64,000 nt of DNA, taken from positions 1,096,501 through 1,160,500 of the forward strand of contig NZ_CP049616.1 of assembly GCF_011068285.1 (NCBI RefSeq). Reading direction: 5' to 3'. Positions 9,213-17,035 of this stretch are shown piece after piece. Made by a program: the position numbers and the translations under genes. Positions within the stretch are counted from its first letter, which is position 1. Every line of letters starts with the position of its first letter. The notes below the pieces were generated by a model. That model was not told the origin of the DNA and did not search any database. It saw only the letters and a program-made list of their open reading frames with translations. Source of the DNA: Flagellimonas oceani. GTDB lineage: Bacteria > Bacteroidota > Bacteroidia > Flavobacteriales > Flavobacteriaceae.

Positions 9213-10046
9213 ATGCCGTACAATGAGATATTATCCAGATTCAGTAAAGAGTTAAAGCGTATTAGGCACACCGCTTCAGACATCTTGGGGGAGGCGGTGA
9301 ATGGTCTGGCCCTCTGTAACCAGACCTTGGAGGAATTGAAGCAAGTTGTCGAAAAGGAGGGTTTTGCCAACAGGGATATGGAAATTCAATTTTTCAAGTA
9401 TTTGAAGATAATCCCCATGAAATACCTAGTCTACTACACGGAAGTACGGTTCTGTGAACTACGGGACCCCCAATCTGGGGATTCCCATCGATTGGAATTT
9501 TTGCAAGGACAATTGGATAAGGTAAATGTTTTCTTGGGAAAGCACATCGAGTTTTTGATTTATATAGATCAGGATTACCAGCATTTCGACAAGCATTTCT
9601 TTACCCGTAAGCATAGGAACAGGTTTCCTTGGATCAAGGGCCAGCCCTATTTCAAGGATAGGTCGTTCAATACGTCCCATGATGAGATATTGGCTCGTAT
9701 CCGGGGATACGGTCTTTATGCGAACTATCTTAGAGGGAAAAAAGAAGGGTCGGTGCCAAAGACCGAGCAGGATACAGAAGACAATCTTAAATGGACAGGT
9801 TCTTATGCAGGTTTTGTGGAATTGGTATATGGAATTCAGGAAATGGGGGTAATCGACGGTGGCCGGGAGGATACCAAAAAAATTATAGAAATACTGGGCA
9901 ACTTTCTGGATGTCCCCAGAGGAAACCATACAAGGACCTATAATGAACTGAAGTCCCGGAAGGGTTCCCGAGTGAAATTCTTGGAAGAGATGGTCTATCG
10001 GCTCCTGACAAAGATGGAGGATGAAGATGGTGTGGACAGCGGATAA
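9213..10046 (+). CDS. rteC: RteC-family regulator
   Basis: The protein matches the RteC family: an N-terminal helical half containing EIQFFKYLKIIPMKYLVYY, and a C-terminal winged-helix-like half (LKWTGSYAGFVELVYGIQEMGV and YNELKSRKGSRVKFLEEM). In CTnDOT, RteC activates the excision genes of the element, linking excision to upstream signals. The frame is open to 9183, but the Met at 9213 follows a purine-rich stretch and is preferred, giving about 277 residues. No rteA/rteB two-component genes and no excision genes are next to it here. It marks the likely left part of the ICE. Confidence 0.8.
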   Translation: MPYNEILSRFSKELKRIRHTASDILGEAVNGLALCNQTLEELKQVVEKEGFANRDMEIQFFKYLKIIPMKYLVYYTEVRFCELRDPQSGDSHRLEFLQGQLDKVNVFLGKHIEFLIYIDQDYQHFDKHFFTRKHRNRFPWIKGQPYFKDRSFNTSHDEILARIRGYGLYANYLRGKKEGSVPKTEQDTEDNLKWTGSYAGFVELVYGIQEMGVIDGGREDTKKIIEILGNFLDVPRGNHTRTYNELKSRKGSRVKFLEEMVYRLLTKMEDEDGVDSG

Positions 10047-10061
10047 AAGACTGGATTCGTT

Positions 10062-10544
10062 TTATTCCTCAAAGGGTTCTTCGTAGGTATAGCGCAATTC
10101 CCCCTTGGTAATGGTGACCTCTTGGTTCCCATCATGGAGTTTTCCCGAGAAAGTTGCATAAAAGCATTCATGGGTATTGATCATTACATTGCTTTGGAAT
10201 TCCCCATCCAAGAAATCCCCATCAAATGGGACATTGTCAATATATTGATGGTAGATGAACTGCTCTATTACATTTGCCCCGGTCTTTTTATAGGGCAAGA
10301 TGATGGAAATTCCCTGTTCCCTGGAGGGATCGTTGCTCCTTCTGTCCAAGTTTAGATGAAGTTCATAGCGATTTTGGCGCAGATCGATTCCACGCCCCAT
10401 TGCCTCGAAAGATTGGGATTCCCCATTTATGGTCATGGTCACATGGGTCTCTGGACAATTGGTCCCATCATCATTGTTTGAACAAGAAAAGAAGCCCATT
10501 GGCAGTAAAGAAAGGAGTAACCAGTTCAATAAGGATTTTTTCAT
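10062..10544 (-). CDS. Hypothetical lipoprotein
   Basis: A 160-residue protein with a signal peptide and a lipobox at about residue 21 (FFSC followed by Ser-Asn-Asn-Asp-Asp). The mature part is short and beta-rich (VTMTINGESQSF, ATFSGKLHDGNQEVTITKGEL), ending in an acidic tail. This resembles the DUF6252-type lipoproteins and the one at 456, and it converges on rteC. No function can be assigned. Confidence 0.65.
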   Translation of the reverse strand: MKKSLLNWLLLSLLPMGFFSCSNNDDGTNCPETHVTMTINGESQSFEAMGRGIDLRQNRYELHLNLDRRSNDPSREQGISIILPYKKTGANVIEQFIYHQYIDNVPFDGDFLDGEFQSNVMINTHECFYATFSGKLHDGNQEVTITKGELRYTYEEPFEE

Positions 10545-10599
10545 GGATCAGATAGGTCGTTGGCTGGGTTTATAGTACCGTATATAGTGGGGACAGCTT

Positions 10600-11076
10600 T
10601 TATTTAATGATTTCGAACATACGTTCAGTATGATGGGATTCCCATTTCAATGCTCCATTATACCACACCTTGGTCACGATTTCATTGGAATTGTCCCTGT
10701 CGATTTCAGCTTTGAGGATGTCCGAACCCAGATCTGGGTCTGAAAATTCAATTTTCGTTTCAGAACAATTGTTCTCCACGATTATATTGCTTGGAAAGAC
10801 CATTAAATAGGTTTCATCCCCTTTTCCTAGGGTCATGATACCTTTGGGATGGTCCAGGTTTCCTTGGTGGTACTTTTGCCACACTCCATTTTCCCTGTGG
10901 TATATTGTAATGTCCGATTCGGTCGGACCGTTATCCATGGCAAACAGGTTTTCCCCGGAACTATTGAGATACTTTATTGAAATTCCAGTGTCGATCGTTA
11001 CGCAGCAATCCTCTTTATCGTCCGAACAATTTGTAAAAAGTATCCCGATGACCAATAACGGTATGATTCTTTTCAT
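10600..11076 (-). CDS. Hypothetical lipoprotein
   Basis: A 158-residue protein with a signal peptide and lipobox Cys at residue 17 (LFTNC, then Ser-Asp-Asp). Two further Cys (CC at about 23-24) follow the acidic linker. The mature domain is beta-rich with no recognisable family. It lies 56 bases upstream of the lipoprotein at 10062 on the same strand, so the two are probably co-transcribed. Confidence 0.65.
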   Translation of the reverse strand: MKRIIPLLVIGILFTNCSDDKEDCCVTIDTGISIKYLNSSGENLFAMDNGPTESDITIYHRENGVWQKYHQGNLDHPKGIMTLGKGDETYLMVFPSNIIVENNCSETKIEFSDPDLGSDILKAEIDRDNSNEIVTKVWYNGALKWESHHTERMFEIIK

Positions 11077-11611
11077 TTGAATTTATTTTTTAATTTCTGA
11101 TTTTCAACTTGTTATGTTTAATGTCAAGGCAATGCAAAAGGTACTGTTTTCTTTATGGCCAAGATCCAGTATAATATTAAGTTTTTCTGAATTTTTAAGT
11201 ATGTCAAAACAAGATGTGGGAGGAAGTCAAAACAGTCAATAGTTTGGGAGCTTTCAGGTCCCGGACCAGTGTTGTAGCTTTCTGTTAAGGGAGTGGCCAG
11301 GGAATCAAGAAAGATTATCGAATGCATTGCGGACGTTCAAGGAAAAACCGAGTTCGGTGAATACTCGGTTTTTTTGTCCATCCCATAAACAGTTTTTCCT
11401 TTTAGCGTATCCGATACCATTTGTTGGACACCGAATCACTTCAAATGGCACCAAATCCATCAATTGTTAAAATATGACCGAACTCGGTCCGGACTCTGAT
11501 GGATTCCCGATAAATGCCATCAATTTTACCGAACGAAAGTCAAATCAACAAAGAGGCCATCAAAATAGGTGACAGTAAGGCGAAGGTCTCCTCAATTTAA
11601 ATCATTGTACC
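11077..11611. other. 535-base non-coding stretch before the HTH gene
   Basis: No credible gene lies here. It holds a terminator-like hairpin (11343-11373) and, about 120 bases further on, the reverse complement of 12 bases of that hairpin: ACCGAGTTCGGT at 11347-11358 and ACCGAACTCGGT at 11477-11488. CCATCAATT also occurs twice, before and after the second copy. This may be a control region for the HTH gene at 11612 or a protein-binding site of the element. Confidence 0.4.
11343..11375. terminator. Bidirectional terminator-like hairpin
   Basis: A perfect 11-bp stem, AAAAACCGAGT with ACTCGGTTTTT, closes a nine-base loop and is flanked by A and T runs. It can therefore act in both directions. 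Confidence 0.7.
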
Positions 11612-11890
11612 ATGGGAGCAAATATCATCACTCAAGAAGACCTTCAAGAGTTCAAGGTAGAACTCCTAAAGGAAATCGAGGGACTGTTGATCCAATACCT
11701 GGGCGAAAGACCTAAAAAGTGGCTCCGGACCCATGAAGTGACGGAAATGTTCCAGATCAGTGCAGGGACCCTCCAGAACCTCCGTTCCAATGGGACCTTG
11801 GCCTACTCCAAATTGGGCAATATCCTTTACTACGACGCCGAACATATCCAAAGGGTCTTGGGCCAGGGCCAAACCCAAAATCTTCATTGA
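11612..11890 (+). CDS. Helix-turn-helix protein (HTH_17/excisionase type)
   Basis: A 92-residue protein with a helical N-terminus and a MerR-like winged helix (WLRTHEVTEMFQISAGTLQNL, then GTLAYSKLGNILYYDAEHI). This is typical of the small DNA-binding proteins that Bacteroidetes mobile elements carry upstream of their replication and mobilization genes. It may be an excisionase-like or regulatory protein. The next gene starts eight bases after its stop. The exact role is inferred from family and position only. Confidence 0.75.
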   Translation: MGANIITQEDLQEFKVELLKEIEGLLIQYLGERPKKWLRTHEVTEMFQISAGTLQNLRSNGTLAYSKLGNILYYDAEHIQRVLGQGQTQNLH

Positions 11891-11898
11891 GACACGTG

Positions 11899-12570
11899 AT
11901 GAACTATATCCGCCACTTGAACGGGGTACTCCGGAAATTCGCCGGGGACCGTCGTGCCAACCCCACCCATATCAGCCTCTATATGGCCCTGTTCCAATAC
12001 TGGAACATCCATCGATTTCCCGATTTCTTCTTTGTGGACAGGGCCGAGATCATGGCCTGGTCCAAGATCGGTTCCAAGGCCACCTATCATCGATGCCTTC
12101 ATGCCCTGGATTCTTGGAACTACCTGTTGTACCTGCCCTCGCATAACCCATATAAGGGCAGTCAGATCAAGATGCTCATTTTTGATACAACCTCTGAACA
12201 AGCACTGGACAAGCATGGAACAAGTGATGGACAAGTATCGGTCCCTAAAATAAAACATAACAAACATCATAAAACGGATATAAACGGGCCCCGACCAAAA
12301 AATCTAAAAGAGGCCTTGGACTTTTTTGAAAAAAAAGAAGGGTCTCCTTATGAGGCCAAACGCTTTTTTATGCACTACAGCGCCATCGGATGGAAAATGG
12401 GCAAAGCCCCCATCCAGGATTGGCAGGCCGCCGCCGAAAACTGGATGTTAAAAGCCGACGCACAGCAACACCCCGACCCCATGACTAAAAGAGGGCCAAT
12501 GTCCCTGACCCTGGCCCACCCGGATTATTTGATCACCCAAAACGACAAGGACTATGACCAACCCCTCTAA
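11899..12570 (+). CDS. Replication-initiator-like protein of mobile element
   Basis: The ATG at 11899 gives about 223 residues. The N-terminal half (HISLYMALFQYWNIHRFPDFFFV, IGSKATYHRCLHALDSWNYL) has the form of a winged-helix DNA-binding domain, like the primosome/DnaD-type N-terminus of Bacteroidetes element proteins. After a charged linker follows a second short domain (PRPKNLKEALDFFEKK through IQDWQAAAENWM). It overlaps the DnaC-like ATPase start by 17 bases, which suggests a loader/initiator pair for element replication. Homologues are usually annotated hypothetical. Confidence 0.55.
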   Translation: MNYIRHLNGVLRKFAGDRRANPTHISLYMALFQYWNIHRFPDFFFVDRAEIMAWSKIGSKATYHRCLHALDSWNYLLYLPSHNPYKGSQIKMLIFDTTSEQALDKHGTSDGQVSVPKIKHNKHHKTDINGPRPKNLKEALDFFEKKEGSPYEAKRFFMHYSAIGWKMGKAPIQDWQAAAENWMLKADAQQHPDPMTKRGPMSLTLAHPDYLITQNDKDYDQPL

Positions 12571-13210
12571 GATCACCCTGGGCTCCATGGTCTATTCCCT
12601 CGGCCATTTCGACGGCAGGCAAGTGGCCTATGATTTCAAGAAAATCCTGATCTTCCTCAAGGCCAAGGGCAACCTGCTCTTTGGTACCGATTTTGAGATC
12701 TTCGAAGAAGACCATGAAGTGCTGTTCAAACTCTGCAATTATGCCATCAGGGATTTTGGGACCTGTCGCAAACTCGGGATAGATCCCAACAAGGGTATTC
12801 TACTTTCCGGCCCCGTGGGCTGTGGGAAGACCAGTCTAATGAAACTTATCCGTCATATCACCCCCCACTTTAAACCCTACGAGGTAATTCCCGCCCGGAA
12901 CATTGTCTTTGGCTTCAACCATATGGGCTACAGCATCATTGAGGATTACGGCAACGGACGTTTCTTCTGTTTCGACGACCTCGGCGTGGAACCCACAGGC
13001 CGGCACTTTGGAAAGGACTGTAATGTGATGGGCGAGATCTTGCTTTCCCGCCACGATCTGTTCATGGAGACCGGTACCCGAACCCATGCCACCACCAATC
13101 TCAATGCCCAGGAAATAGAGGAACGCTATGGCAAACGCGTCCGCAGCCGGATGCGCGAACTCTTTAACCTCATAGCCTTCGACCAAAATACAAAGGACAA
13201 ACGAAAATGA
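12554..13210 (+). CDS. DnaC/IstB-like AAA ATPase
   Basis: A 218-residue P-loop protein with Walker A at about residues 86-93 (GPVGCGKT), Walker B around FFCFDDLGVE, and an arginine-rich C-terminal part (YGKRVRSRMRELFNLIAF). It resembles the helicase-loader ATPases of replication and of mobile elements. It overlaps the preceding initiator-like gene, so it probably loads a replicative helicase during transfer or excision-linked replication of the ICE. Confidence 0.75.
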   Translation: MTNPSKITLGSMVYSLGHFDGRQVAYDFKKILIFLKAKGNLLFGTDFEIFEEDHEVLFKLCNYAIRDFGTCRKLGIDPNKGILLSGPVGCGKTSLMKLIRHITPHFKPYEVIPARNIVFGFNHMGYSIIEDYGNGRFFCFDDLGVEPTGRHFGKDCNVMGEILLSRHDLFMETGTRTHATTNLNAQEIEERYGKRVRSRMRELFNLIAFDQNTKDKRK

Positions 13211-13249
13211 CCCCAACTACCATCAACAAAAAACCATAAACGAAAGAAA

Positions 13250-14359
13250 ATGAAAATCGCCACCTATAACATCCAGAACCTCTTCCACAGACACAAATCC
13301 CTTTGGGAGAATACCCTCTCCCACAATGTCAAACAATGGGTGGCAGAACTTGACGACCTCATGCTCCGCGCTGACAAATCACCCAATGACATCGACCGGG
13401 TCCGTGAGCTCTCCTTTTTGCTGGGTTTTGAACAAGTGGATATGCACCGTTATGGTACCCTGCGTACCCGCAATGGGGAGCTCTACCTCAAACAGGGGGT
13501 ACAGGGCGGGGAACCCAAGGCGGGTACCAGTAGTCTGTGGAACGGTTGGCTGCCTATCCACACCCGACCCGTTCCTAAGCAATCGCAAAATCATAAGGCC
13601 AGAACGATCCTGGACGTAGGGGCGGACATCCTCCTCCTTCAAGAAGTGGAAGACCTGTACTCATTGGTTTCATTCCACCAAACGTACCTGCAACAAACCC
13701 ACATGCTGGATGATGTTGAGATCCACGTTTTTGAGGGAAATGAGGGGAAGGGTAGGGGCTTTGGGATCGTGCTGTACGGCGGACACCATCTCCGGGGCCT
13801 TGTGACCCACCGCTACCTGCGCAATAGCCAAGGAGGGTTGCTTTTTCCTTTGAACTGTCAGGAATACCATATCACATCGGATACCCACGGTACAATGGTC
13901 TTGATATGTGCGCAGTTCTCCAAGGAATCGGAACAGTTTCGCAGAGAGCAAGCACATGCCCTGGCCAGGATTTATGGTAATTTGAGAAGTGAAGGGCATC
14001 AGAGCATAATGGTCAGCGGCACTTTTTATGACCCCTCGTTTGCCAATACCCTGGCACCTCTGTTACGGGAGACCGACCTGCAATCTGTATCCCGACATCC
14101 AAGGTTCGTATCGGACACTGATTTGGGGAACCATGCCCATTACCACAGCATGACCGCCTACCGAAAGGGCATCAATCTTAAGCAGCAGGACTACCTTCTG
14201 GTCTCTCCCCCACTTTGGGAACGCTCCATAGGGGCAGGGCTCCACCGTAAGGGTATCTGGCCCGACAACCACGGGAAATGGCCCATTTATCCCACCCTCC
14301 AAAAAAGAGCGCATGCAGCAAGTGAACACCCTCTCTTGTGGGCAGAAATCCAGCCATAG
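13250..14359 (+). CDS. Endonuclease/exonuclease/phosphatase-fold protein with altered active site
   Basis: The 369-residue protein has the EEP landmarks: ATYNIQNL at the N-terminus, ILLLQEVED with the metal-binding Glu, and a late QDYLLVS then SEHPLLWAEI. The usual GDFN motif reads GTFYDP, so the catalytic Asp and Asn are replaced, and the final SDH reads SEH. The enzyme may be weak or inactive as a nuclease, or act as a binding protein. It sits 40 bases after the ATPase gene in the ICE replication/mobilization block. No signal peptide is visible. Confidence 0.65.
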   Translation: MKIATYNIQNLFHRHKSLWENTLSHNVKQWVAELDDLMLRADKSPNDIDRVRELSFLLGFEQVDMHRYGTLRTRNGELYLKQGVQGGEPKAGTSSLWNGWLPIHTRPVPKQSQNHKARTILDVGADILLLQEVEDLYSLVSFHQTYLQQTHMLDDVEIHVFEGNEGKGRGFGIVLYGGHHLRGLVTHRYLRNSQGGLLFPLNCQEYHITSDTHGTMVLICAQFSKESEQFRREQAHALARIYGNLRSEGHQSIMVSGTFYDPSFANTLAPLLRETDLQSVSRHPRFVSDTDLGNHAHYHSMTAYRKGINLKQQDYLLVSPPLWERSIGAGLHRKGIWPDNHGKWPIYPTLQKRAHAASEHPLLWAEIQP

Positions 14360-14783
14360 GCCCAAAGAGCTATCATTCCGATACCAATTCCTTCCATAAT
14401 GCATTTTGTGCCGATGCGTTGCTGACGGTCTTTCTTCTCCGGGACGTTCCCGACTTGCCCGACACCTTAGTACCACTCCCTTTTTTTGGATGGCAAAATA
14501 ACAACACCCATCCTTGCGGGCGGCATAAAGCCGCTTCGCTATTTATACGCCCCGTGCAAGCCTGGGGGTTGTACGTCCAACAGCATCAAAAAAAGGTAAT
14601 GCGGTGGCTCTATGGGAAGTAAGTCGAAAACAGTCCAACATGAAATCAAATCCACAACAACAGATCGCAACGGCACAAAAAAATCAAAAAAAGGAAAATG
14701 CTCCGGATATAATAAGTAAGCCAGTTTTTAAAAATCATTGTTTAACCCGTCTGTCGAACCTGACAGACCATAAATCCTTTATT
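14360..14783. other. Non-coding leader before ssb with structured segment
   Basis: No credible gene is seen; short frames here are low quality. At 14513-14560 a stem can form: CTTGC-GGGCG pairs with CGCCC-(cgt)-GCAAG around an inner AGC/GCT hairpin. GTTG/CAAC follows. The layout suggests a structured RNA, a leader regulating ssb, or a single-strand DNA structure used in transfer. Confidence 0.4.
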
Positions 14784-15137
14784 ATGAGTAGTATCAGAAA
14801 TCAAGTAACATTGATCGGAAATGTGGGCGATGACCCCAAAGTGACCCGTTTGGACGATGGGAAGATCGTGGCACGGTTCCCGATGGCCACCAACGAACAG
14901 TACCGCAATGAGCATGGTGAAAAGGTGCAGACCACCGATTGGCACTATATCAAGGCGTGGGGCAAGACCGCCGAGATCATCGAAAAGTATGTGACCAAGG
15001 GCAAGCAGGTGGCCGTATCGGGAAAGCTCAAGACCAGTACCTACAATACCGAGGACGGTGACGAGCGCAGGGTAACGGACATCGTGGTCGATGAGATCCT
15101 GCTTTTGGGCAGCAAATCCGATGGGGATGCGGACTGA
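14784..15137 (+). CDS. ssb: Single-stranded DNA-binding protein
   Basis: The Met at 14784 starts the classical SSB OB-fold: NQVTLIGNVGDDPKV, KIVARFPMATNEQY, TDWHYIKAWGKTAEII, KGKQVAVSGKLKTSTY. The total is 117 residues, shorter than chromosomal SSB because the acidic C-terminal tail is only a short GDAD. The frame is open upstream to 14604, but those residues look non-coding. It probably coats the transferred strand or supports element replication. The next gene overlaps its end. Confidence 0.92.
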   Translation: MSSIRNQVTLIGNVGDDPKVTRLDDGKIVARFPMATNEQYRNEHGEKVQTTDWHYIKAWGKTAEIIEKYVTKGKQVAVSGKLKTSTYNTEDGDERRVTDIVVDEILLLGSKSDGDAD

Positions 15138-15537
15138 TGCAAAAGGCAATGTTCCCAAGGTTCCCGATGCCCGGGAGCTTTGGGAAAACCTTGCCCATTT
15201 CCAGGCCACCGGCACAATCTACAAACTGCCCATCTGCGGTACCCTGTACACCGATGGCATCCGTTTCCTTGCGCAAGCGGCCAAAGCCTATTGGCTGTTG
15301 ACGGACGCATCGGTCATGGGCAAGAGCCTGATGGACAAGAGTTGGTTCATTTCCGTGGATTTCAAACGCTATTCCGAGGCAGAAAGGGAAGCGGTCGGTT
15401 TTGATGCGGTGATTACCTATGGTGATGGGAACGGTACCGTTTTTACCGAGCAGAAATACCACATCACAGATTTTCCAATGGATGCCCTCAAACTCTACTT
15501 TGTGGACAATACCCTGTTATTGCCCTCGGAGTACTAA
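15121..15537 (+). CDS. DUF6876-like conserved ICE protein
   Basis: The frame extends to 15091; Mets at 15121 and 15127 are the plausible starts and overlap the end of ssb by 11-17 bases. The sequence has the pattern of DUF6876: LYTDGIRFLAQAAKAYWLLTD in the middle and ITDFPMDALKLYFVDNTLLL near the end, closing with PSEY. This family occurs in Bacteroidetes mobile elements and has no known function. It lies in the ssb-RadC cluster. The family call is from memory of these motifs. Confidence 0.6.
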   Translation: MGMRTDAKGNVPKVPDARELWENLAHFQATGTIYKLPICGTLYTDGIRFLAQAAKAYWLLTDASVMGKSLMDKSWFISVDFKRYSEAEREAVGFDAVITYGDGNGTVFTEQKYHITDFPMDALKLYFVDNTLLLPSEY

Positions 15538-15544
15538 AACCAAA

Positions 15545-15575
15545 AAGGGGTGTCCCCTTGGAAAAGACACCCCTT
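15545..15575 (+). terminator. Stem-loop after the DUF6876-like gene
   Basis: A perfect 10-bp stem, AAGGGGTGTC with GACACCCCTT, around an 11-base loop. It is not followed by a T-run, so it may be an attenuator or processing site rather than a full terminator. Confidence 0.55.
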
Positions 15576-15614
15576 AGTTAATGATTATCCCCTAACCATC
15601 GAAAGTTAAAGGAC

Positions 15615-16058
15615 ATGAAAGTTAATGAAATAAAAGTAAGCTACAAACAGCGCATCCCCTCAAGACAATGGCCCAAGATCAGCGGTTCGCAGGATACCGC
15701 CGCCCTGCTCTATGAACGTTGGGACCAAGATACCATTGCCCTCTATGAAACCTTCAAAGTGGCCATATTGAACAATGGCAACAGGGTCAAGGCCATTATC
15801 GAACTGTCCCATGGGGGTATGACAGGCGCCATCGTCGATGTACGGCTGCTTTTCGGGATTGTGCTAAAGGTGGCTGGGACAGGGATCATCCTATCCCACA
15901 ACCATCCAAGTGCCACCTTGACCCCTAGCCAAGCGGACAGACAGATCACCGAAAAGATCAGAAAAGCGGGTGCCATTCTGGACATCCGTCTGCTCGACCA
16001 TATCATATTGGCACCTGATGGGAGCCATTACAGCTTTGCGGACGAGGGCATCCTATAA
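15615..16058 (+). CDS. RadC-like JAB-domain protein
   Basis: A 147-residue protein carrying the JAMM metal motif: Glu in IIELSHGG and H-N-H-P followed by S-x8 and D (HNHPSATLTPSQAD). The C-terminal segment ILDIRLLDHIILAPDGSHYSFADEG is typical of RadC/DUF2466. It lacks the N-terminal HhH part of chromosomal RadC. Such short RadC copies are common in Bacteroidetes mobile elements and their role is not established. I see no link to the defence JAB domain at 50.3 kb. Confidence 0.85.
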   Translation: MKVNEIKVSYKQRIPSRQWPKISGSQDTAALLYERWDQDTIALYETFKVAILNNGNRVKAIIELSHGGMTGAIVDVRLLFGIVLKVAGTGIILSHNHPSATLTPSQADRQITEKIRKAGAILDIRLLDHIILAPDGSHYSFADEGIL

Positions 16059-16078
16059 ATCCCTCCCGAAATTGTCGC

Positions 16079-16105
16079 AACCCCTGAGAAATCAGGGGTT
16101 TTTTA
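16079..16105 (+). terminator. Rho-independent terminator after the RadC-like gene
   Basis: AACCCCTGA pairs with TCAGGGGTT around a short AT-rich loop, followed by a run of T. Confidence 0.8.
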
Positions 16106-16232
16106 ATGCCCGAGGGTTACGGGATTTTCAACGTTTTTATCCTTTTGCCAAGAATCCCGCAAAAATGTCCCAGTCCAAATCTTAAAAAATACGCCACATC
16201 AATAACCTCCTGAGCACTGGAATACATTCGAC

Positions 16233-16337
16233 ATGGAAACAGAACGGACCGGGGTGCACCAAGCCAAAATTTTGGCCCGGCGCACAAATCGGAAGAGCAA
16301 GACGACAACGCGCTATCGCGACGTTGTGGGGTCATAG
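16233..16337 (+). CDS. Possible 34-residue basic peptide
   Basis: A short frame starting at ATG 16233 encodes a Lys/Arg-rich peptide (KILARRTNRKSKTTTRYRD) that ends 147 bases before the mobilization protein. It covers the 14-bp palindrome at 16263-16276. It may be a real small DNA-binding peptide or simply open by chance in a region that could contain oriT. Confidence 0.2.
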   Translation: METERTGVHQAKILARRTNRKSKTTTRYRDVVGS

Positions 16338-16465
16338 ACCCTTTATTATTCCTTGTATTTCAAGGCTTTAGCTATACAAAGGACCGTTTCTTTCCAATAA
16401 AAAAAGTCGAACCATTGGGACAGTGGCCTCCCGGAAGCCCCATAAACAGGGAAAACCACTGTCCC
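16263..16465 (+). other. Candidate oriT region
   Basis: This gene-poor stretch lies directly upstream of the mobilization genes. It holds a perfect 14-bp palindrome, GCCAAAATTTTGGC (16263-16276), and an inverted repeat with 10-bp arms, GGGACAGTGG (16417-16426) and CCACTGTCCC (16456-16465), with inner TCCC/GGGA pairing. An oriT next to a relaxase operon commonly has such an inverted repeat. No nic site consensus can be named for this family. Confidence 0.4.
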
Positions 16466-16484
16466 ATTTATACCAAAAACCGCT

Positions 16485-17033
16485 ATGACCGTCATTTTTG
16501 CACGTATCAATTTCAGGGTGGAGACCACCAACCGGTTCCGGGAATTTTCCAAGGAACTGGACCACACCCATACCGAGACCCTGGAGGCCATGATGGACTT
16601 CTTCGTCCAGTATAAGATCAATCCCTTTGGCGACCTGGGCAAAGATCTTCATGGTCTGGAGCTCAACCTCAAGAAACGGATCAATGCCCTGATCGCCATT
16701 GTCAAGGACATCGAAAAGCACCAGACGGGTCCCACCACTGCCATGATGCAGCTCATCTTTGAGCAGGCACCCAAACCCACTCAAAGCCATCCCTCTCAAC
16801 GGGAGTCCCAGACCCGGAGGAACGACAATTTCTTTGCCACCGCCCAACGGGGCATTGAACTGGAACGGGAGAACACCCAGCTCCAACAGGAACTGAATCG
16901 AATCAAAAACGATATGGAACTGCTCCTGAAAAACGCTAAGATCTCCACCCGAGGCCTCGGCAAGCCGAAGATCATTCTGGAACTGCCCAAGGAAGAATTT
17001 GAACGGATCCAACTCACCTATAAAGCGAAATAG
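16485..17033 (+). CDS. BfmA/BtgA family mobilization accessory protein
   Basis: The 182-residue protein starts with a ribbon-helix-helix-like part (ARINFRVETTNRFREFSKEL, THTETLEAMMDFF) that matches BfmA/BtgA, small proteins that bind oriT and help the relaxase. The C-terminal half is a coiled coil (about residues 125-160, LERENTQLQQELNRIKNDMEL). It ends two bases before the relaxase start, forming one operon with the relaxase and the coupling protein. Confidence 0.8.
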   Translation: MTVIFARINFRVETTNRFREFSKELDHTHTETLEAMMDFFVQYKINPFGDLGKDLHGLELNLKKRINALIAIVKDIEKHQTGPTTAMMQLIFEQAPKPTQSHPSQRESQTRRNDNFFATAQRGIELERENTQLQQELNRIKNDMELLLKNAKISTRGLGKPKIILELPKEEFERIQLTYKAK

Positions 17034-17035
17034 TT

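Noticed and set aside
11124..11327. 67-residue minus-strand frame
   Set aside because: No family, odd composition, and it ends in the area of the hairpin and repeat region.
14338..14622. 94-residue frame before ssb
   Set aside because: No family pattern, and it covers the structured leader; treated as non-coding.
15615..16058. JAB-domain protein as a defence deconjugase
   Set aside because: The motif fits RadC/DUF2466 of mobile elements, and it is 34 kb from the CBASS-like operon.
16368..17012. 214-residue minus-strand frame
   Set aside because: It lies opposite the BfmA/BtgA-type gene, has no family pattern and is a shadow of GC-rich codon use.
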